A stretch of 41,404 nt of DNA. Origin: Rhodoluna sp. (GTDB lineage: Bacteria; Actinomycetota; Actinomycetes; Actinomycetales; Microbacteriaceae). Below the pieces are notes generated by a model. That model was not told where the DNA came from and made no database searches. It was given only the letters and a program-made list of their open reading frames with translations. The stretch is taken from positions 1 through 41,404 of the forward strand of contig NZ_JAHEIM010000014.1 in assembly GCF_024639375.1 (NCBI RefSeq). The letters run 5' to 3'. Of this stretch, positions 16,811-25,319 are shown piece by piece; the first letter of the stretch is position 1; the number at the start of each line of letters is the position of its first letter. The position numbers and the translations under genes are program-made.

Positions 16811-17739
16811 TGACCAAACTGATTGCAGTGGTCGGTCCAACCGGTGCCGGCAAATCAGACCTTGGTCTCGACATTGCCAACCAGATAATCAGCGCCGGTG
16901 GCAAAGCTGAAATTCTAAACAGCGACTCCATGCAGTTTTATCGCGGCATGAATATCGGCACGGCTAAATTGCCTCTTGCCGAGCGCCGTGGCATTGAACA
17001 CCATCTGCTCGACTGGCTCGAAATTACTGACGAATCAACTGCCGCCGAATACCAGCAAGTTGCCCGACCAAAAATCGAAGAGTTGCAGGCAAAGGGAGTG
17101 ACCCCAATTTTGGTTGGTGGTTCGATGCTTTATGTTGCAGCCGTGCTAAACCTTTTTGAATTTCCAGAGCGCGATGCGGATTTGCGCCAGGAGCTAGAAA
17201 CTCAACTTGAAGAACTTGGTCCGCACGAGATGCACCGCAAACTAAAAGAATTAGACCCAATCGCTGCTAGCAGAATCATTCCTGAGAACGGCCGGCGCAC
17301 AGTGCGAGCAATCGAAATCATTACCCTCACGGGTGAACCTTTCGCTGCCGCATTGCCAGAAGTGCCTGAAGACTGGCAGCCGGTTTTTGAAATTGGGATC
17401 AACGGGCCGCGTGAAGATTTGGTGGCACGTCTCGAACAGCGTGTGCACAAAATGTGGCGACAGGGTTTGCTCGACGAAGTGCGCGAACTTGAGCCGCTTG
17501 GTATCCGAAGCGGCAAGACATCGAGCCGGGCAATTGGTTACGCTCAGGCGCTTGCGCAACTCGATGGTGAAATTACCCAGGATGAAGCAATCGCCGATAC
17601 CGTGCGACTAACCCAGAAGTACGCTCGTCGCCAAATGTCTTGGTTTCGCCGCGATCAACGAATCAGTTGGCTTGATTATCAAGACCCAAAGCACAAGCAA
17701 AAGGCGTCAACGCTGGTTGCAAACTGGCTTGGCATTTAG
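16810..17739 (+). CDS. miaA: tRNA dimethylallyltransferase MiaA
   Basis: Transfers a dimethylallyl group to N6 of A37 in tRNAs, the step before MiaB. The 309-residue protein has a Walker A loop GPTGAGKS at residues 9-16, the LNSDSMQFYRGMNIGTAK dimethylallyl-diphosphate/tRNA-binding segment, and ENGRRTVRAIEI (near residue 159) typical of the family. The ATG overlaps the miaB TGA. Its TAG stop is the first half of the TAGGCT box that probably serves dapF. Confidence 0.96.
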   Translation: MTKLIAVVGPTGAGKSDLGLDIANQIISAGGKAEILNSDSMQFYRGMNIGTAKLPLAERRGIEHHLLDWLEITDESTAAEYQQVARPKIEELQAKGVTPILVGGSMLYVAAVLNLFEFPERDADLRQELETQLEELGPHEMHRKLKELDPIAASRIIPENGRRTVRAIEIITLTGEPFAAALPEVPEDWQPVFEIGINGPREDLVARLEQRVHKMWRQGLLDEVRELEPLGIRSGKTSSRAIGYAQALAQLDGEITQDEAIADTVRLTQKYARRQMSWFRRDQRISWLDYQDPKHKQKASTLVANWLGI

Positions 17740-17742
17740 GCT
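17737..17742 (+). promoter_or_regulatory. Probable -10 element of a leaderless dapF promoter
   Basis: TAGGCT, 6 nt, then ATG 17749. The TAG is the miaA stop codon. The box is identical to those of thyX and the infC leader frame. Confidence 0.5.
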
Positions 17743-17748
17743 TTGGTT

Positions 17749-18651
17749 ATGACCAACTTGATCTCATTCACAAAGGGCCACGGAACCGGAAACGATTTCG
17801 TGTTGATTCTTGACCCAAAGGGTGAGATTGCGCTGACCACCGAGCAGATTGCCAAAATCTGTGATCGTCACTTTGGAATTGGTGCTGACGGTTTCATCCG
17901 AGTGATCAAGTCAGAAAATCACGTTGACGGGCAGCGCATTTTGGCCGAAGAGCCATCCGCAGTTTGGTTCATGGATTATTACAACGCCGATGGCACCACC
18001 GCAGAAATGTGTGGCAATGGAACTCGAGTTTTTGCTCGTTATCTAACTGAGCGAGGGCTTGTTGAGCTTGCCGATGGCGAAACGCTTTCGATTGGCACCC
18101 GCGCTGGGGTCAAAGACCTGCAGCGCAATATGTCTGGTTTTGCCGTCGACATCGGTCGCTGGAAGCTAGACGGTGGCGAGGTCTTAATTCACAGCGATGG
18201 CTTGGATGTGGCGCGGCCGGGAGTTGGCATCAACGTTGGCAACCCACACTTTGTAGTTGCTTTGGCTTCGTCAAAAGAATTAGCTGGGCTAGAACTTTAT
18301 GAGGCGCCAGGCATTGAACCGCATCCAGAAAACGGAGCAAACGTTGAGTTTGTTGTTCCGGCAGAGCCAATGGTTAAAGACGGTGTGGGCTATTTCAATA
18401 TGCGCGTTTATGAACGCGGTGTTGGCGAGACACTTTCTTGTGGCACTGGCATTTGCGCCGCAGCGCTGGCTACTCGCCACTGGGCGGGTGCTGGTGCTCC
18501 AAACATTTGGCAAGTTCGAGTGCCGGGTGGAGTGCTGGGCGTTCGCATGTTTGCAACCGAAGACGGCGAACACGTTGGTCTTAGTGGCCCAGCCGAATTG
18601 GTTTACGACGGTCAAATTGATTTGGCTAATTTGAAGTCGGTTGTTCGCTAA
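17749..18651 (+). CDS. dapF: Diaminopimelate epimerase
   Basis: Interconverts LL- and meso-diaminopimelate, giving the cell-wall and lysine precursor. The two catalytic cysteines are present: C88 (AEMCGNGTR) and C231 ([10 protein letters not shown]). The start is set at ATG 17749 ([17 protein letters not shown]) rather than an in-frame TTG at 17743: the ATG matches the family N-terminus and lies 6 nt after TAGGCT, whereas the TTG would fall upstream of the predicted transcript start. That gives 300 residues, slightly longer than the common 275-290. The last 4 bases overlap, tail to tail, the convergent methyltransferase gene, leaving no room for a normal terminator. Confidence 0.95.
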   Translation: MTNLISFTKGHGTGNDFVLILDPKGEIALTTEQIAKICDRHFGIGADGFIRVIKSENHVDGQRILAEEPSAVWFMDYYNADGTTAEMCGNGTRVFARYLTERGLVELADGETLSIGTRAGVKDLQRNMSGFAVDIGRWKLDGGEVLIHSDGLDVARPGVGINVGNPHFVVALASSKELAGLELYEAPGIEPHPENGANVEFVVPAEPMVKDGVGYFNMRVYERGVGETLSCGTGICAAALATRHWAGAGAPNIWQVRVPGGVLGVRMFATEDGEHVGLSGPAELVYDGQIDLANLKSVVR

Positions 18652-19262
18652 CTATTTTTGTTTCGAACGCGAAGCACTCGAAATTGCTTTGCTGTGTCAA
18701 CGCGAATAGTTGAAAACTCGGTCGGCAATTCAGCTTCTAGCCAACGGTGCAACGAATCGGCACCGAGGTTCTTTTGAACCACTAAGTATGCGTCTGCACT
18801 CACGCGCAAACGCGGCAACCAGGTGAGCAAGATTTCGTGCAGCACATCCTTGCCAACTCGAATCGGTGGGTTTGACCAAATGCCGGTGAATTCAATGTCT
18901 TCAGGAACTTCATCTGGTTTGCAGGTTTTCACATTTTTCAAACCAAGTCGAGCGGCATTAGCTGCAGTGAGTTCAAGTGAACGTTCATTAACATCAATCG
19001 CCCAAACTGTTGCTTTTGGGCTATGAGCCGCGAGTGAAAGTGCAATCGGACCCCAGCCACATCCGATGTCAAGAATATTGCCACTTGGTGGCGCTTCTTC
19101 GAGATGCGCCAATAGAACTTGGGTGCCCATGTCGATGTGATCAGGGCTAAAGATTCCCCCAGCAGTGGTTACAAGAACCTGCTGCCCATTAATCTCAACG
19201 GAGATTTCTTTGGCTTTGAATTCTGTGCCGGGAGTTTCGGAAAAGTAGTGTTCCGCAGGCAT
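18648..19262 (-). CDS. RsmC/RlmG-like class I methyltransferase
   Basis: Predicted SAM-dependent rRNA methyltransferase of the MTS family. The 204-residue product shows SAM motif I DIGCGWGP at residues 65-72, an acidic residue after the second strand (AIDVNERS, near 90), and the catalytic NPPIR motif at 131-135, typical of N2-guanine or N6-adenine methylation of nucleic acids. It corresponds to the catalytic half of RsmC (16S G1207 in E. coli) without the N-terminal duplicated domain, so the exact target is not certain. The ATG is preceded by AAGG with 7-nt spacing. It converges with dapF with a 4-nt overlap and diverges from hflX. Confidence 0.88.
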   Translation of the reverse strand: MPAEHYFSETPGTEFKAKEISVEINGQQVLVTTAGGIFSPDHIDMGTQVLLAHLEEAPPSGNILDIGCGWGPIALSLAAHSPKATVWAIDVNERSLELTAANAARLGLKNVKTCKPDEVPEDIEFTGIWSNPPIRVGKDVLHEILLTWLPRLRVSADAYLVVQKNLGADSLHRWLEAELPTEFSTIRVDTAKQFRVLRVRNKNS

Positions 19263-19286
19263 AGCGCCACCTTATTACAGATAAGC

Positions 19287-19296
19287 AAACTAGTGT
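19287..19296. promoter_or_regulatory. Overlapping divergent -10 elements (hflX and methyltransferase)
   Basis: Plus strand TAGTGT (19291-19296) lies 7 nt before the hflX ATG. Minus strand TAGTTT (19292-19287) lies 24 nt before the methyltransferase ATG and upstream of its AAGG site. The two boxes share the palindrome ACTAGT (19289-19294). Confidence 0.4.
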
Positions 19297-19303
19297 TACT
19301 TGA

Positions 19304-20812
19304 ATGAGCGACCGCCAATTCGATGAGGATGAGGCGCCGACCTATGAGCACGGAAGCTCGCGTGGCGACGAGGTAATCAACCGTATTTTGCGTCGCGGTG
19401 CGGCGGCCATTGGCTCTGATGACACCCACGGTCATTCATCATCCGACGGCGACCAATTTGACCTTGAAGATCGTTCGGCTCTTCGACGTGTAGCCGGCTT
19501 ATCAACCGAACTTCAAGACATCACCGATGTTGAATATCGCCAGTTGCGCCTCGAGAAAGTGATTCTCATCGGTCTCTGGGGCGAGAACACTTTGCTCGAT
19601 GCCGAGAACTCACTTCGTGAACTTGCAGCCCTGGCCGAAACCGCGGGCGCCACCGTGCTCGACGGCTTGTTGCAGCGCCGTGCGCATCCAGACCCGGCCA
19701 CGTATCTTGGCAAAGGTAAAGCTGAAGAGCTCAAGACCATGGTTGCTGCCTACGGAGCCGACACCGTGATCGCCGACACCGAGTTGGCCCCGAGCCAACG
19801 CCGTGCCCTCGAAGATGTGGTCAACGCCAAAGTGATTGACCGTACCGCAGTGATTCTTGACATTTTCGCGCAGCACGCCAAGAGCCGTGAGGGTAAAGCT
19901 CAGGTCGAACTGGCTCAGCTCGAATATCTTTTGCCTCGTCTGCGAGGTTGGGGTGAATCAATGTCACGTCAGGCCGGTGGTCAGGCCGCCGGTGGTGTGG
20001 GTATGGGTTCACGCGGCCCTGGTGAAACCAAGATTGAACTCGACCGTCGTCGCATCAACACCCGCATGGCAAAGTTGCGCAAGCAAATCGTCGCCATGAA
20101 ACCTGCACGCGAAACCAAGCGTGCCAACCGCAAGCGCAACGCGGTGCCAGCAGTTGCAATCGCTGGCTACACCAACGCCGGCAAGTCTTCGCTTCTCAAT
20201 AAAATGACCCAGGCCGGTGTGCTGGTTCAGAACGCGCTGTTCGCAACCCTTGACCCAACTGTTCGCAAGGCAAAAACTCCGGATGGTCGCGACTACACGC
20301 TTGCCGACACCGTGGGTTTCGTGCGTAATCTTCCGCACCAACTTGTTGAGGCCTTTAGATCAACGCTGGAAGAAATTGCCGACAGCGATTTGATTGTTCA
20401 CGTGGTCGATGCGTCACACCCAGATCCATCTGGGCAAATTGCCACCGTGCGTAATGTAATCGGAGAAGTTGGCGCCAGAGACATTCCTGAATTGATCGTG
20501 TTCAACAAAATTGATCTGGCTGATGACACGCATCGAATGGCGTTGCGAGGAATGGAACCAAACTCGATTGCCGTCTCGGCTCGCACCGGCGAAGGCATGG
20601 ATGAACTCATGCAAACCATCGCCCGGATGTTACCTGAGCCAAACGTGGAGATTGCGGTGCTGATTCCCTATAACAGGGGAGACCTGGTTAGTCGTTTGCA
20701 CTTGAACAGCAGAATCATGGTTTTGGATTACCGCGACAACGGCACATTCGTGCGCGCAATGGTGAAACCAGAACTAGCAGCTGAACTCGCTGCCTTTCGC
20801 GTAGTTATTTAA
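19304..20812 (+). CDS. hflX: Ribosome-associated GTPase HflX
   Basis: GTPase that splits or rescues stalled ribosomes. The 502 residues comprise an actinobacterial acidic N-terminal extension (about 80 residues), the HflX domain ([19 protein letters not shown]; glycine-rich [20 protein letters not shown]), and the Ras-like G domain with G1 GYTNAGKS at 288-295, G3 DTVGF and G4 NKID. No Shine-Dalgarno is present; TAGTGT lies 7 nt before the ATG. The stop overlaps the lexA stop tail to tail by 4 nt. Confidence 0.95.
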   Translation: MSDRQFDEDEAPTYEHGSSRGDEVINRILRRGAAAIGSDDTHGHSSSDGDQFDLEDRSALRRVAGLSTELQDITDVEYRQLRLEKVILIGLWGENTLLDAENSLRELAALAETAGATVLDGLLQRRAHPDPATYLGKGKAEELKTMVAAYGADTVIADTELAPSQRRALEDVVNAKVIDRTAVILDIFAQHAKSREGKAQVELAQLEYLLPRLRGWGESMSRQAGGQAAGGVGMGSRGPGETKIELDRRRINTRMAKLRKQIVAMKPARETKRANRKRNAVPAVAIAGYTNAGKSSLLNKMTQAGVLVQNALFATLDPTVRKAKTPDGRDYTLADTVGFVRNLPHQLVEAFRSTLEEIADSDLIVHVVDASHPDPSGQIATVRNVIGEVGARDIPELIVFNKIDLADDTHRMALRGMEPNSIAVSARTGEGMDELMQTIARMLPEPNVEIAVLIPYNRGDLVSRLHLNSRIMVLDYRDNGTFVRAMVKPELAAELAAFRVVI

Positions 20813-21498
20813 ACAGACCTAAGCACTGCAACAACCTTGCCCAAGATCACAGCGTGATCACCCGGGATAGGTGCAAATGCAGAGTTGCGTGGCAACAACC
20901 AGGTGTGACCGTCTTGTTGCTTGAAGGTCTTAACCGTGGCTTCGTCTTCTAGCAGTGCAGCAACGATGTCACCGTTTTCGGCGGTTTGTTGCTGACGAAC
21001 CACGACCCAGTCACCATCGCAAATAGCGGCATCAATCATTGACTCGCCAACAACCTTGAGCAAGAACAAATCTCCCTTGCCAACCAATTGGCGTGGCAGT
21101 GGAAAAATCTCCTCAACGTTTTGTTCGGCGGTAATTGGGCCACCGGCTGCAATGCGACCAATCATCGGCACCATTGCTGCGTCGCCAATCGGGGTTGGGT
21201 TATCCGAGGCCTCGCCTCCGGTCGCTTCCCATCCGGGGAGTTCAATCAAAACGTCGATGGTGCGTGGGCGCTGCGGGTCGCGGCTAATGTAGCCGGCAAG
21301 TTCAAGTTGGTTTAGCTGGTGGCTAACGCTGGCGGTAGACGAGAGACCCACCTCTTCGCCAATCTCACGCATGCTGGGCACATAACCGCGGTCTGCTTTT
21401 GAGCGCTGGATGGCCTGCAAGATGCGTTCTTGCATTGGGCTCAAGCTGCTGGCACGACGGGTTTGACGTTTGGCATCTAGTTCAGGCAGGTCACTCAT
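20809..21498 (-). CDS. lexA: LexA repressor
   Basis: SOS-regulon repressor with autoprotease. The 229-residue protein has an N-terminal winged HTH (about residues 20-85, with [21 protein letters not shown]), the Ala118-Gly119 self-cleavage bond (GRIAAGGPI), and the S24 serine/lysine dyad S153 (GESM) and K190 (EATVKTF), all intact, so it should be cleavable by activated RecA. The ATG at 21498 is preceded by AAAGGG with 6 nt in between. A good minus-strand promoter with two SOS-like sites on it lies upstream, implying self-repression. The gene converges with hflX (4-nt overlap) and diverges from the LysM gene. Confidence 0.97.
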   Translation of the reverse strand: MSDLPELDAKRQTRRASSLSPMQERILQAIQRSKADRGYVPSMREIGEEVGLSSTASVSHQLNQLELAGYISRDPQRPRTIDVLIELPGWEATGGEASDNPTPIGDAAMVPMIGRIAAGGPITAEQNVEEIFPLPRQLVGKGDLFLLKVVGESMIDAAICDGDWVVVRQQQTAENGDIVAALLEDEATVKTFKQQDGHTWLLPRNSAFAPIPGDHAVILGKVVAVLRSV

Positions 21499-21549
21499 GG
21501 CTGGCCCTTTCGATAAATGTCGGTGCCCCTCGATTGACTAGAGCAACTA

Positions 21550-21565
21550 TCGAAACTGTATTCGC
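21550..21565. promoter_or_regulatory. SOS-box-like site 1, on the lexA -10
   Basis: TCGAAACTGTATTCGC matches TCGAAC-N4-GTTCGA with three mismatches and overlaps the lexA -10. It is the weakest of the three sites. Confidence 0.45.
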
Positions 21566-21583
21566 CCAAAAGGCAGAAATCAA
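21555..21583 (-). promoter_or_regulatory. lexA promoter
   Basis: On the minus strand TTGATT (21583-21578), 17 bp, TACAGT (21560-21555). The predicted start is near 21548, giving a leader of about 50 nt. Confidence 0.65.
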
Positions 21584-21595
21584 ACACATTTTCGA
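21580..21595. promoter_or_regulatory. SOS-box-like site 2, on the lexA -35
   Basis: TCAAACACATTTTCGA, two mismatches to the consensus, overlaps the lexA -35. Confidence 0.6.
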
Positions 21596-21613
21596 AAAAG
21601 TCGCAAAAAATCA

Positions 21614-21643
21614 TTGCAAAATGTCCGAGTTTGTTTGTATTGT
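21614..21643 (+). promoter_or_regulatory. Promoter of the LysM gene
   Basis: TTGCAA (21614-21619), 18 bp, TATTGT (21638-21643). The predicted start near 21650 is immediately before SOS-like site 3. Confidence 0.55.
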
Positions 21644-21652
21644 TGTTTTTAG

Positions 21653-21668
21653 GCAAACAAGTGTTCGA
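21653..21668. promoter_or_regulatory. SOS-box-like site 3, at the LysM gene transcription start
   Basis: GCAAACAAGTGTTCGA has a perfect GTTCGA half and two mismatches in the other half. It lies just downstream of the predicted +1, a typical repression position. Confidence 0.65.
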
Positions 21669-21694
21669 AACAAAAAGTCGAAAAGGAGCCAGAA

Positions 21695-22021
21695 ATGTCA
21701 GCACAGGTAGTTCTAAGCAAGTCAGGTCGCAGCTTTGTTCGCAACGCCGTAATCGCGGCGGTTGCCACTGCAAGCGTGCTGGGTTTCGTCAACGGTTTTG
21801 GCGCCACGGCTTTTGGTGCCAACTCGGCAGCCGCAAACTCAGAAGCCAGCCAAGTGAGCTTTCAGTACATCACCGTTCAATCTGGGCAGAGCCTTTGGTC
21901 ACTGGCTGCAAAACACGCAAATGGTGCTGACCCTCGCGACTGGATCGCGCAGGTTGTTAGTCTGAACGCTCTCACCTCAGCAGAAGTTCAGCCCGGCCAG
22001 CGCATCGCACTGCCACAGTAA
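21695..22021 (+). CDS. LysM-domain protein, probable SOS-induced cell-division suppressor
   Basis: The 108-residue product has a basic N-terminus, one hydrophobic signal/anchor segment (about residues 17-43), a short Ser/Ala linker and one LysM domain (about 58-107: ITVQSGQSLWSLAAKHA...VQPGQRIALP). A small membrane protein with LysM, divergent from lexA, is the layout of YneA (Bacillus), DivS (Corynebacterium) and ChiZ/Rv2719c (Mycobacterium), which halt division during SOS. The position and the SOS-like site at its promoter support the same role here; sequence similarity beyond LysM could not be tested. AAGGAG at 21683-21688, 6 nt before the ATG, is a strong ribosome-binding site. The stop overlaps an ATG (TAATG) that opens a 10-codon frame inside the first of two tandem repeats. 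Confidence 0.82.
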   Translation: MSAQVVLSKSGRSFVRNAVIAAVATASVLGFVNGFGATAFGANSAAANSEASQVSFQYITVQSGQSLWSLAAKHANGADPRDWIAQVVSLNALTSAEVQPGQRIALPQ

Positions 22022-22023
22022 TG

Positions 22024-22089
22024 TTCTGCTTTGCGCAAGCGCGACAGCAGTAATATTTCTGCTTTGCGCAAGCGCGACAGCAGTGAAAT
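22024..22089 (+). repeat. Tandem 33-bp repeat, two copies
   Basis: Copies at 22024-22056 and 22057-22089 are identical over the first 28 bases and differ at two of the last five. Each can fold CTGCT/AGCAG closed over an inner GCG-CAAG-CGC hairpin. They start two bases after the LysM stop codon. Confidence 0.85.
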
Positions 22090-22099
22090 CACTTGTTTT

Positions 22100-22121
22100 C
22101 CCAACCCGTGCCACGGTTGGG
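22100..22121 (+). terminator. Hairpin downstream of the LysM gene
   Basis: CCCAACC (22100-22106), 8-nt loop, GGTTGGG (22115-22121), followed by AGGGTTCGTTTGT. The tail is only partly T-rich, so terminator function is uncertain. Confidence 0.4.
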
Positions 22122-22153
22122 AGGGTTCGTTTGTCCCCATACAACCGAATCAC

Positions 22154-22184
22154 CCCCTTCAGCAGGCCTCGCTTGCTGAAGGGG
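22154..22184 (+). terminator. Strong 11-bp inverted repeat before hisC (terminator or operator)
   Basis: CCCCTTCAGCA (22154-22164) and TGCTGAAGGGG (22174-22184) are perfectly complementary around a 9-nt loop. The tail TAACCTTTAT is moderately T-rich, and the repeat ends exactly where the hisC -10 begins, so it may insulate hisC from LysM transcription or be an operator. Confidence 0.55.
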
Positions 22185-22190
22185 TAACCT
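22185..22190 (+). promoter_or_regulatory. Probable -10 element of a leaderless hisC promoter
   Basis: TAACCT, 6 nt, then GTG 22197, with no Shine-Dalgarno sequence. Confidence 0.5.
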
Positions 22191-22196
22191 TTATCC

Positions 22197-23288
22197 GTGG
22201 CTAATCTCGAAGATCTTCCCCTGCGCAATGACCTAAAAGGTCGCAAACCCTATGGCGCCCCGCAACTGCATGTTCCGGTAGCACTGAACGTCAACGAGAA
22301 CACCCACCGCATTCCAGAAGACGTTGCGGTAGACATCATTGCCCGCCTGGCCAAGGCCGTGTTGGACATCAACCGCTACCCAGACCGAGAATTCATTGAA
22401 CTTCGTGAAGCTTTGGCAAAATACTTGGATGCCGATCTAACTGCAGACAACATTTGGGCAGCCAACGGTTCAAACGAGGTGCTTCAGCACATCTTTCAGG
22501 CCTTCGGTGGCCCGGGTCGCAAAGCTCTTGGCTTTGGCCCTACCTATTCGATGTACGCCTTGATTGCTCAAGGAATGGCCACCGACTATGTCGATGTGGC
22601 TCGCCTTGACCGCTATGAACTCACCCCAGAGCGCATTCGCGTGGCGATTCTCGAGCAAAAGCCAAACATTGTCTTGCTTTGCTCACCAAACAACCCAACC
22701 GGAACCCCGCTGAGCCTCAGCTGCATTGAGGCTGCCTATGAGGCGGTATCCGAGGTCACGGGGGGAATCGTTGTGGTTGACGAGGCCTATGCCGAGTTTG
22801 CTGGCGACACCGAAATTTCGGCAATTTCACTTTTGCCAGGTCGCGAGCGACTGCTGATTAGTCGAACCATGAGTAAAGCGTTTGCTTTCGCCGGAGCCCG
22901 AGTTGGCTACCTAGCTGCCGACCCAGCAGCAATCGATGCCCTCAGGCTCGTGCGCTTGCCATATCACTTGAGTGCCTTCACTCAGGCCGCCGCACTTGGC
23001 GCACTTGCGCACTCGGCAACTATGTTGGCCACCGTCGATGACATCCGTTATCAGCGCGACCGCATTGTGGTTGGTCTCAAGGAACTCGGCCTAGACCCCT
23101 TCCGATCTGATTCCAACTTCGTATTGTTTGGTGGATTGCAGGATCCAGATGCGGTTTGGCAGGCGCTACTTGATAAGGGCGTATTGGTTCGCAACGTGGG
23201 CATCCCGGGAACACTTCGTGTGAGCGCCGGCACCGAAGCCGAGACCACTGCGTTCTTGCAAGCACTGCGCGAAGTCTTAGCCAACTAG
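22197..23288 (+). CDS. hisC: Histidinol-phosphate aminotransferase
   Basis: PLP enzyme converting imidazole-acetol phosphate to histidinol phosphate. The 363-residue fold-type I aminotransferase has SPNNPTGTPLS (near 163), VVDEAYAEF (near 193), the PLP-binding lysine K227 in SRTMSKAFAFAGARVGY, and the C-terminal RNVGIPGTLRVSAGT arginine region. GTG is the first in-frame start and lies 6 nt after TAACCT. The gene opens hisC-hisB-hisH-hisA. No hisD precedes it, and no hisF, hisG or hisE is in the window. Related aminotransferases can be promiscuous, which matters because argD is missing from the arg cluster. Confidence 0.95.
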   Translation: MANLEDLPLRNDLKGRKPYGAPQLHVPVALNVNENTHRIPEDVAVDIIARLAKAVLDINRYPDREFIELREALAKYLDADLTADNIWAANGSNEVLQHIFQAFGGPGRKALGFGPTYSMYALIAQGMATDYVDVARLDRYELTPERIRVAILEQKPNIVLLCSPNNPTGTPLSLSCIEAAYEAVSEVTGGIVVVDEAYAEFAGDTEISAISLLPGRERLLISRTMSKAFAFAGARVGYLAADPAAIDALRLVRLPYHLSAFTQAAALGALAHSATMLATVDDIRYQRDRIVVGLKELGLDPFRSDSNFVLFGGLQDPDAVWQALLDKGVLVRNVGIPGTLRVSAGTEAETTAFLQALREVLAN

Positions 23289-23339
23289 CCGTTCGGTAAG
23301 ATTGGCTAATCACAAGTCGCTTTTGCGAAAGGTAATCTC

Positions 23340-23939
23340 ATGAGCCGTTCTGCTTCGTTGCAGCGCCGCACTTCAGAGTCATCAATCGAGTTGTCAGTCA
23401 ACCTCGATGGCTCTGGTCGCGCCGACATTTCTACTTCGGTGCCATTTTTCGATCACCTGCTAAATGCATTCGCAAAGCACTCACTAATCGACCTTGGCGT
23501 TCGCGCTACCGGTGACACCCACATCGATGTGCACCACACCGTTGAAGACACCGCAATTGTTTTGGGCCAGGCAATCAAGCAAGCCCTTGGCGACAAAGCC
23601 GGCATTGGTCGCTACGGCGATGCAACAGTTCCTTTGGATGACGCTTTGGCGCGCGCAGTGGTTGATGTTTCTGGTCGCCCATACTTGGTGCACACCGGAG
23701 AACCCGCTGGTTTTGAATTTCACCTAATCGGTGGTCACTTCACTGGCTCAATGGTGCGTCACGTTTTTGAGGCCATCGCACTGAACGCTGGAATTACCGT
23801 GCACGTCACCGTGCTCGACGGTCGCGACCCACACCACATTGCCGAAGCTGAATTCAAAGCTTTCGCTCGTGCGTTCCGCAAAGCAGTTGAAAAAGATTCT
23901 CGCGTGGAGGGCATTCCTTCAACCAAGGGCGCTTTGTGA
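23340..23939 (+). CDS. hisB: Imidazoleglycerol-phosphate dehydratase
   Basis: Dehydrates imidazoleglycerol phosphate in histidine synthesis. The 199 residues equal the monofunctional enzyme without the phosphatase half found in E. coli HisB. Metal-binding histidine motifs are visible: [28 protein letters not shown] and the C-terminal [22 protein letters not shown] at 23327-23332 lies seven bases before the ATG. TAAGAT at 23297-23302 may be its own promoter -10. The TGA stop overlaps the hisH GTG by 4 nt. Confidence 0.97.
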   Translation: MSRSASLQRRTSESSIELSVNLDGSGRADISTSVPFFDHLLNAFAKHSLIDLGVRATGDTHIDVHHTVEDTAIVLGQAIKQALGDKAGIGRYGDATVPLDDALARAVVDVSGRPYLVHTGEPAGFEFHLIGGHFTGSMVRHVFEAIALNAGITVHVTVLDGRDPHHIAEAEFKAFARAFRKAVEKDSRVEGIPSTKGAL

Positions 23940-24568
23940 TTTCACCGCGCGTAGTCGTTTTGGATTACGGCAGTGGCAATGTGCACTCGGTGGCGCAAGC
24001 TCTTGAAGTAGCTGGCGCAAATGTTGAACTAACTGCTAGCCGCGACGCAGTGCTTGCTGCCGATGGTTTAGTTGTGCCTGGCGTTGGTGCGTTCACTGCA
24101 GTTATGCAACAGTTGAATGCAGTTAAAGGCGGAGACCTAATCGATCAACGATTAATTGCTTCAAAACCGGTGCTCGGAATTTGCGTTGGTTTGCAAGTGC
24201 TTTTTGAACACGGCGTTGAGCACGGCATTAATACTGAAGGTCTTGGTCAGTGGCGTGGCATAGTTGAAAAACTTGACTCACCGATTTTGCCTCACATTGG
24301 TTGGAACACAGTTGAGCCACCTGCCGATTCAAAACTTTTTGAGTCAATTGCCGAGGAGCGTTTTTATTTTGTGCACTCATACGCGGTGCAGAACTGGCAA
24401 TACGACGGGCTTGGTCCGATTCCGTCGCCTAAACCAACCTGGGCAGAGTATGGTGCTCGGTTTGTTGCTGCGGTTGAACACGGGCCACTTTCTGCAACAC
24501 AATTTCACCCAGAAAAATCAGGTCAGGCTGGCATTAAATTGCTGAGCAACTGGCTAAACACTTTTTAG
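23936..24568 (+). CDS. hisH: Imidazole glycerol phosphate synthase, glutaminase subunit
   Basis: Class I glutamine amidotransferase that supplies ammonia to HisF. The 210-residue product has [11 protein letters not shown] at the N-terminus, the nucleophile C83 in [13 protein letters not shown], and the His/Glu pair in TQFHPEKSG near the C-terminus. The GTG start overlaps the hisB stop (GTGA), implying coupled translation. Its partner HisF is not encoded in this window. Confidence 0.96.
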   Translation: MISPRVVVLDYGSGNVHSVAQALEVAGANVELTASRDAVLAADGLVVPGVGAFTAVMQQLNAVKGGDLIDQRLIASKPVLGICVGLQVLFEHGVEHGINTEGLGQWRGIVEKLDSPILPHIGWNTVEPPADSKLFESIAEERFYFVHSYAVQNWQYDGLGPIPSPKPTWAEYGARFVAAVEHGPLSATQFHPEKSGQAGIKLLSNWLNTF

Positions 24569-24585
24569 AAACAGAAAGAAATCAC

Positions 24586-25317
24586 ATGGCTAACTATCTT
24601 GAACTTTTGCCTGCCGTCGACGTTGCCGATGGCAAAGCAGTGCGCCTAACCCAAGGCGAAGCAGGCTCAGAAACTGACTACGGCAGCCCACTCGAAGCGG
24701 CACAAACCTGGATCAACGCTGGCGCCGAATGGATTCACCTAGTTGACCTAGACGCGGCGTTTGGTCGCGGCGATAACCGCGCGATTATCCGCGAGGTAGT
24801 CGATGCATCTTCGTCGGTGAAGATCGAACTTTCTGGTGGCATTCGTGACGACGCATCGCTAGAGGCGGCGCTTGAAGCTGGCGCAACTCGCGTGAACCTT
24901 GGCACCGCTGCTCTTGAAAACCCAGAGTGGACCGAGCGAGTGATTGCAAAGTTCGGCGACGCAATCGCAGTTGGTCTCGATGTGCGTGGCACCACGTTGG
25001 CAGCCCGCGGATGGACTCGCGAAGGTGGCGATCTTTGGGAAGTGCTTGCGCGTCTTGAAGCTGCCGGCTGCGCGCGTTATGTGGTTACCGATGTGACCAA
25101 AGACGGAACTCTGAAGGGCCCGAACATCGAACTTTTGCGCGAGGTAATGCAGCGCACTTCAAAACCAGTCGTCGCATCTGGCGGTATTAGCTCGCTGCAA
25201 GACATCACTGACTTGCGCGCACTTGTGAGTGAAGGCCTTGAAGGTGCAATTTTGGGCAAGTCGCTTTATGCCGGCAAGTTCACTTTGCAAGAAGCATTGG
25301 CAATCGCAAGCGCCTAA
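24586..25317 (+). CDS. hisA: Phosphoribosyl isomerase (HisA/PriA)
   Basis: TIM-barrel isomerase acting on ProFAR in histidine synthesis. In many actinobacteria this protein (PriA) also isomerises phosphoribosylanthranilate for tryptophan synthesis in place of TrpF. The 243 residues include the first catalytic aspartate in [14 protein letters not shown] (D12), [12 protein letters not shown], and the second aspartate in [16 protein letters not shown]. The actinobacterial character favours PriA, but dual activity cannot be decided without knowing whether trpF exists elsewhere. SseB-like follows after 2 nt. Confidence 0.94.
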   Translation: MANYLELLPAVDVADGKAVRLTQGEAGSETDYGSPLEAAQTWINAGAEWIHLVDLDAAFGRGDNRAIIREVVDASSSVKIELSGGIRDDASLEAALEAGATRVNLGTAALENPEWTERVIAKFGDAIAVGLDVRGTTLAARGWTREGGDLWEVLARLEAAGCARYVVTDVTKDGTLKGPNIELLREVMQRTSKPVVASGGISSLQDITDLRALVSEGLEGAILGKSLYAGKFTLQEALAIASA

Positions 25318-25319
25318 AC

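Noticed and set aside
17743-17745. TTG as the dapF start
   Set aside because: It would add two residues and lies inside the gap between the -10 box and the predicted transcription start; ATG 17749 fits homologues.
22024-22089. Direct repeats as a possible CRISPR array
   Set aside because: Only two copies, directly adjacent with no spacer, and no cas genes in the window.
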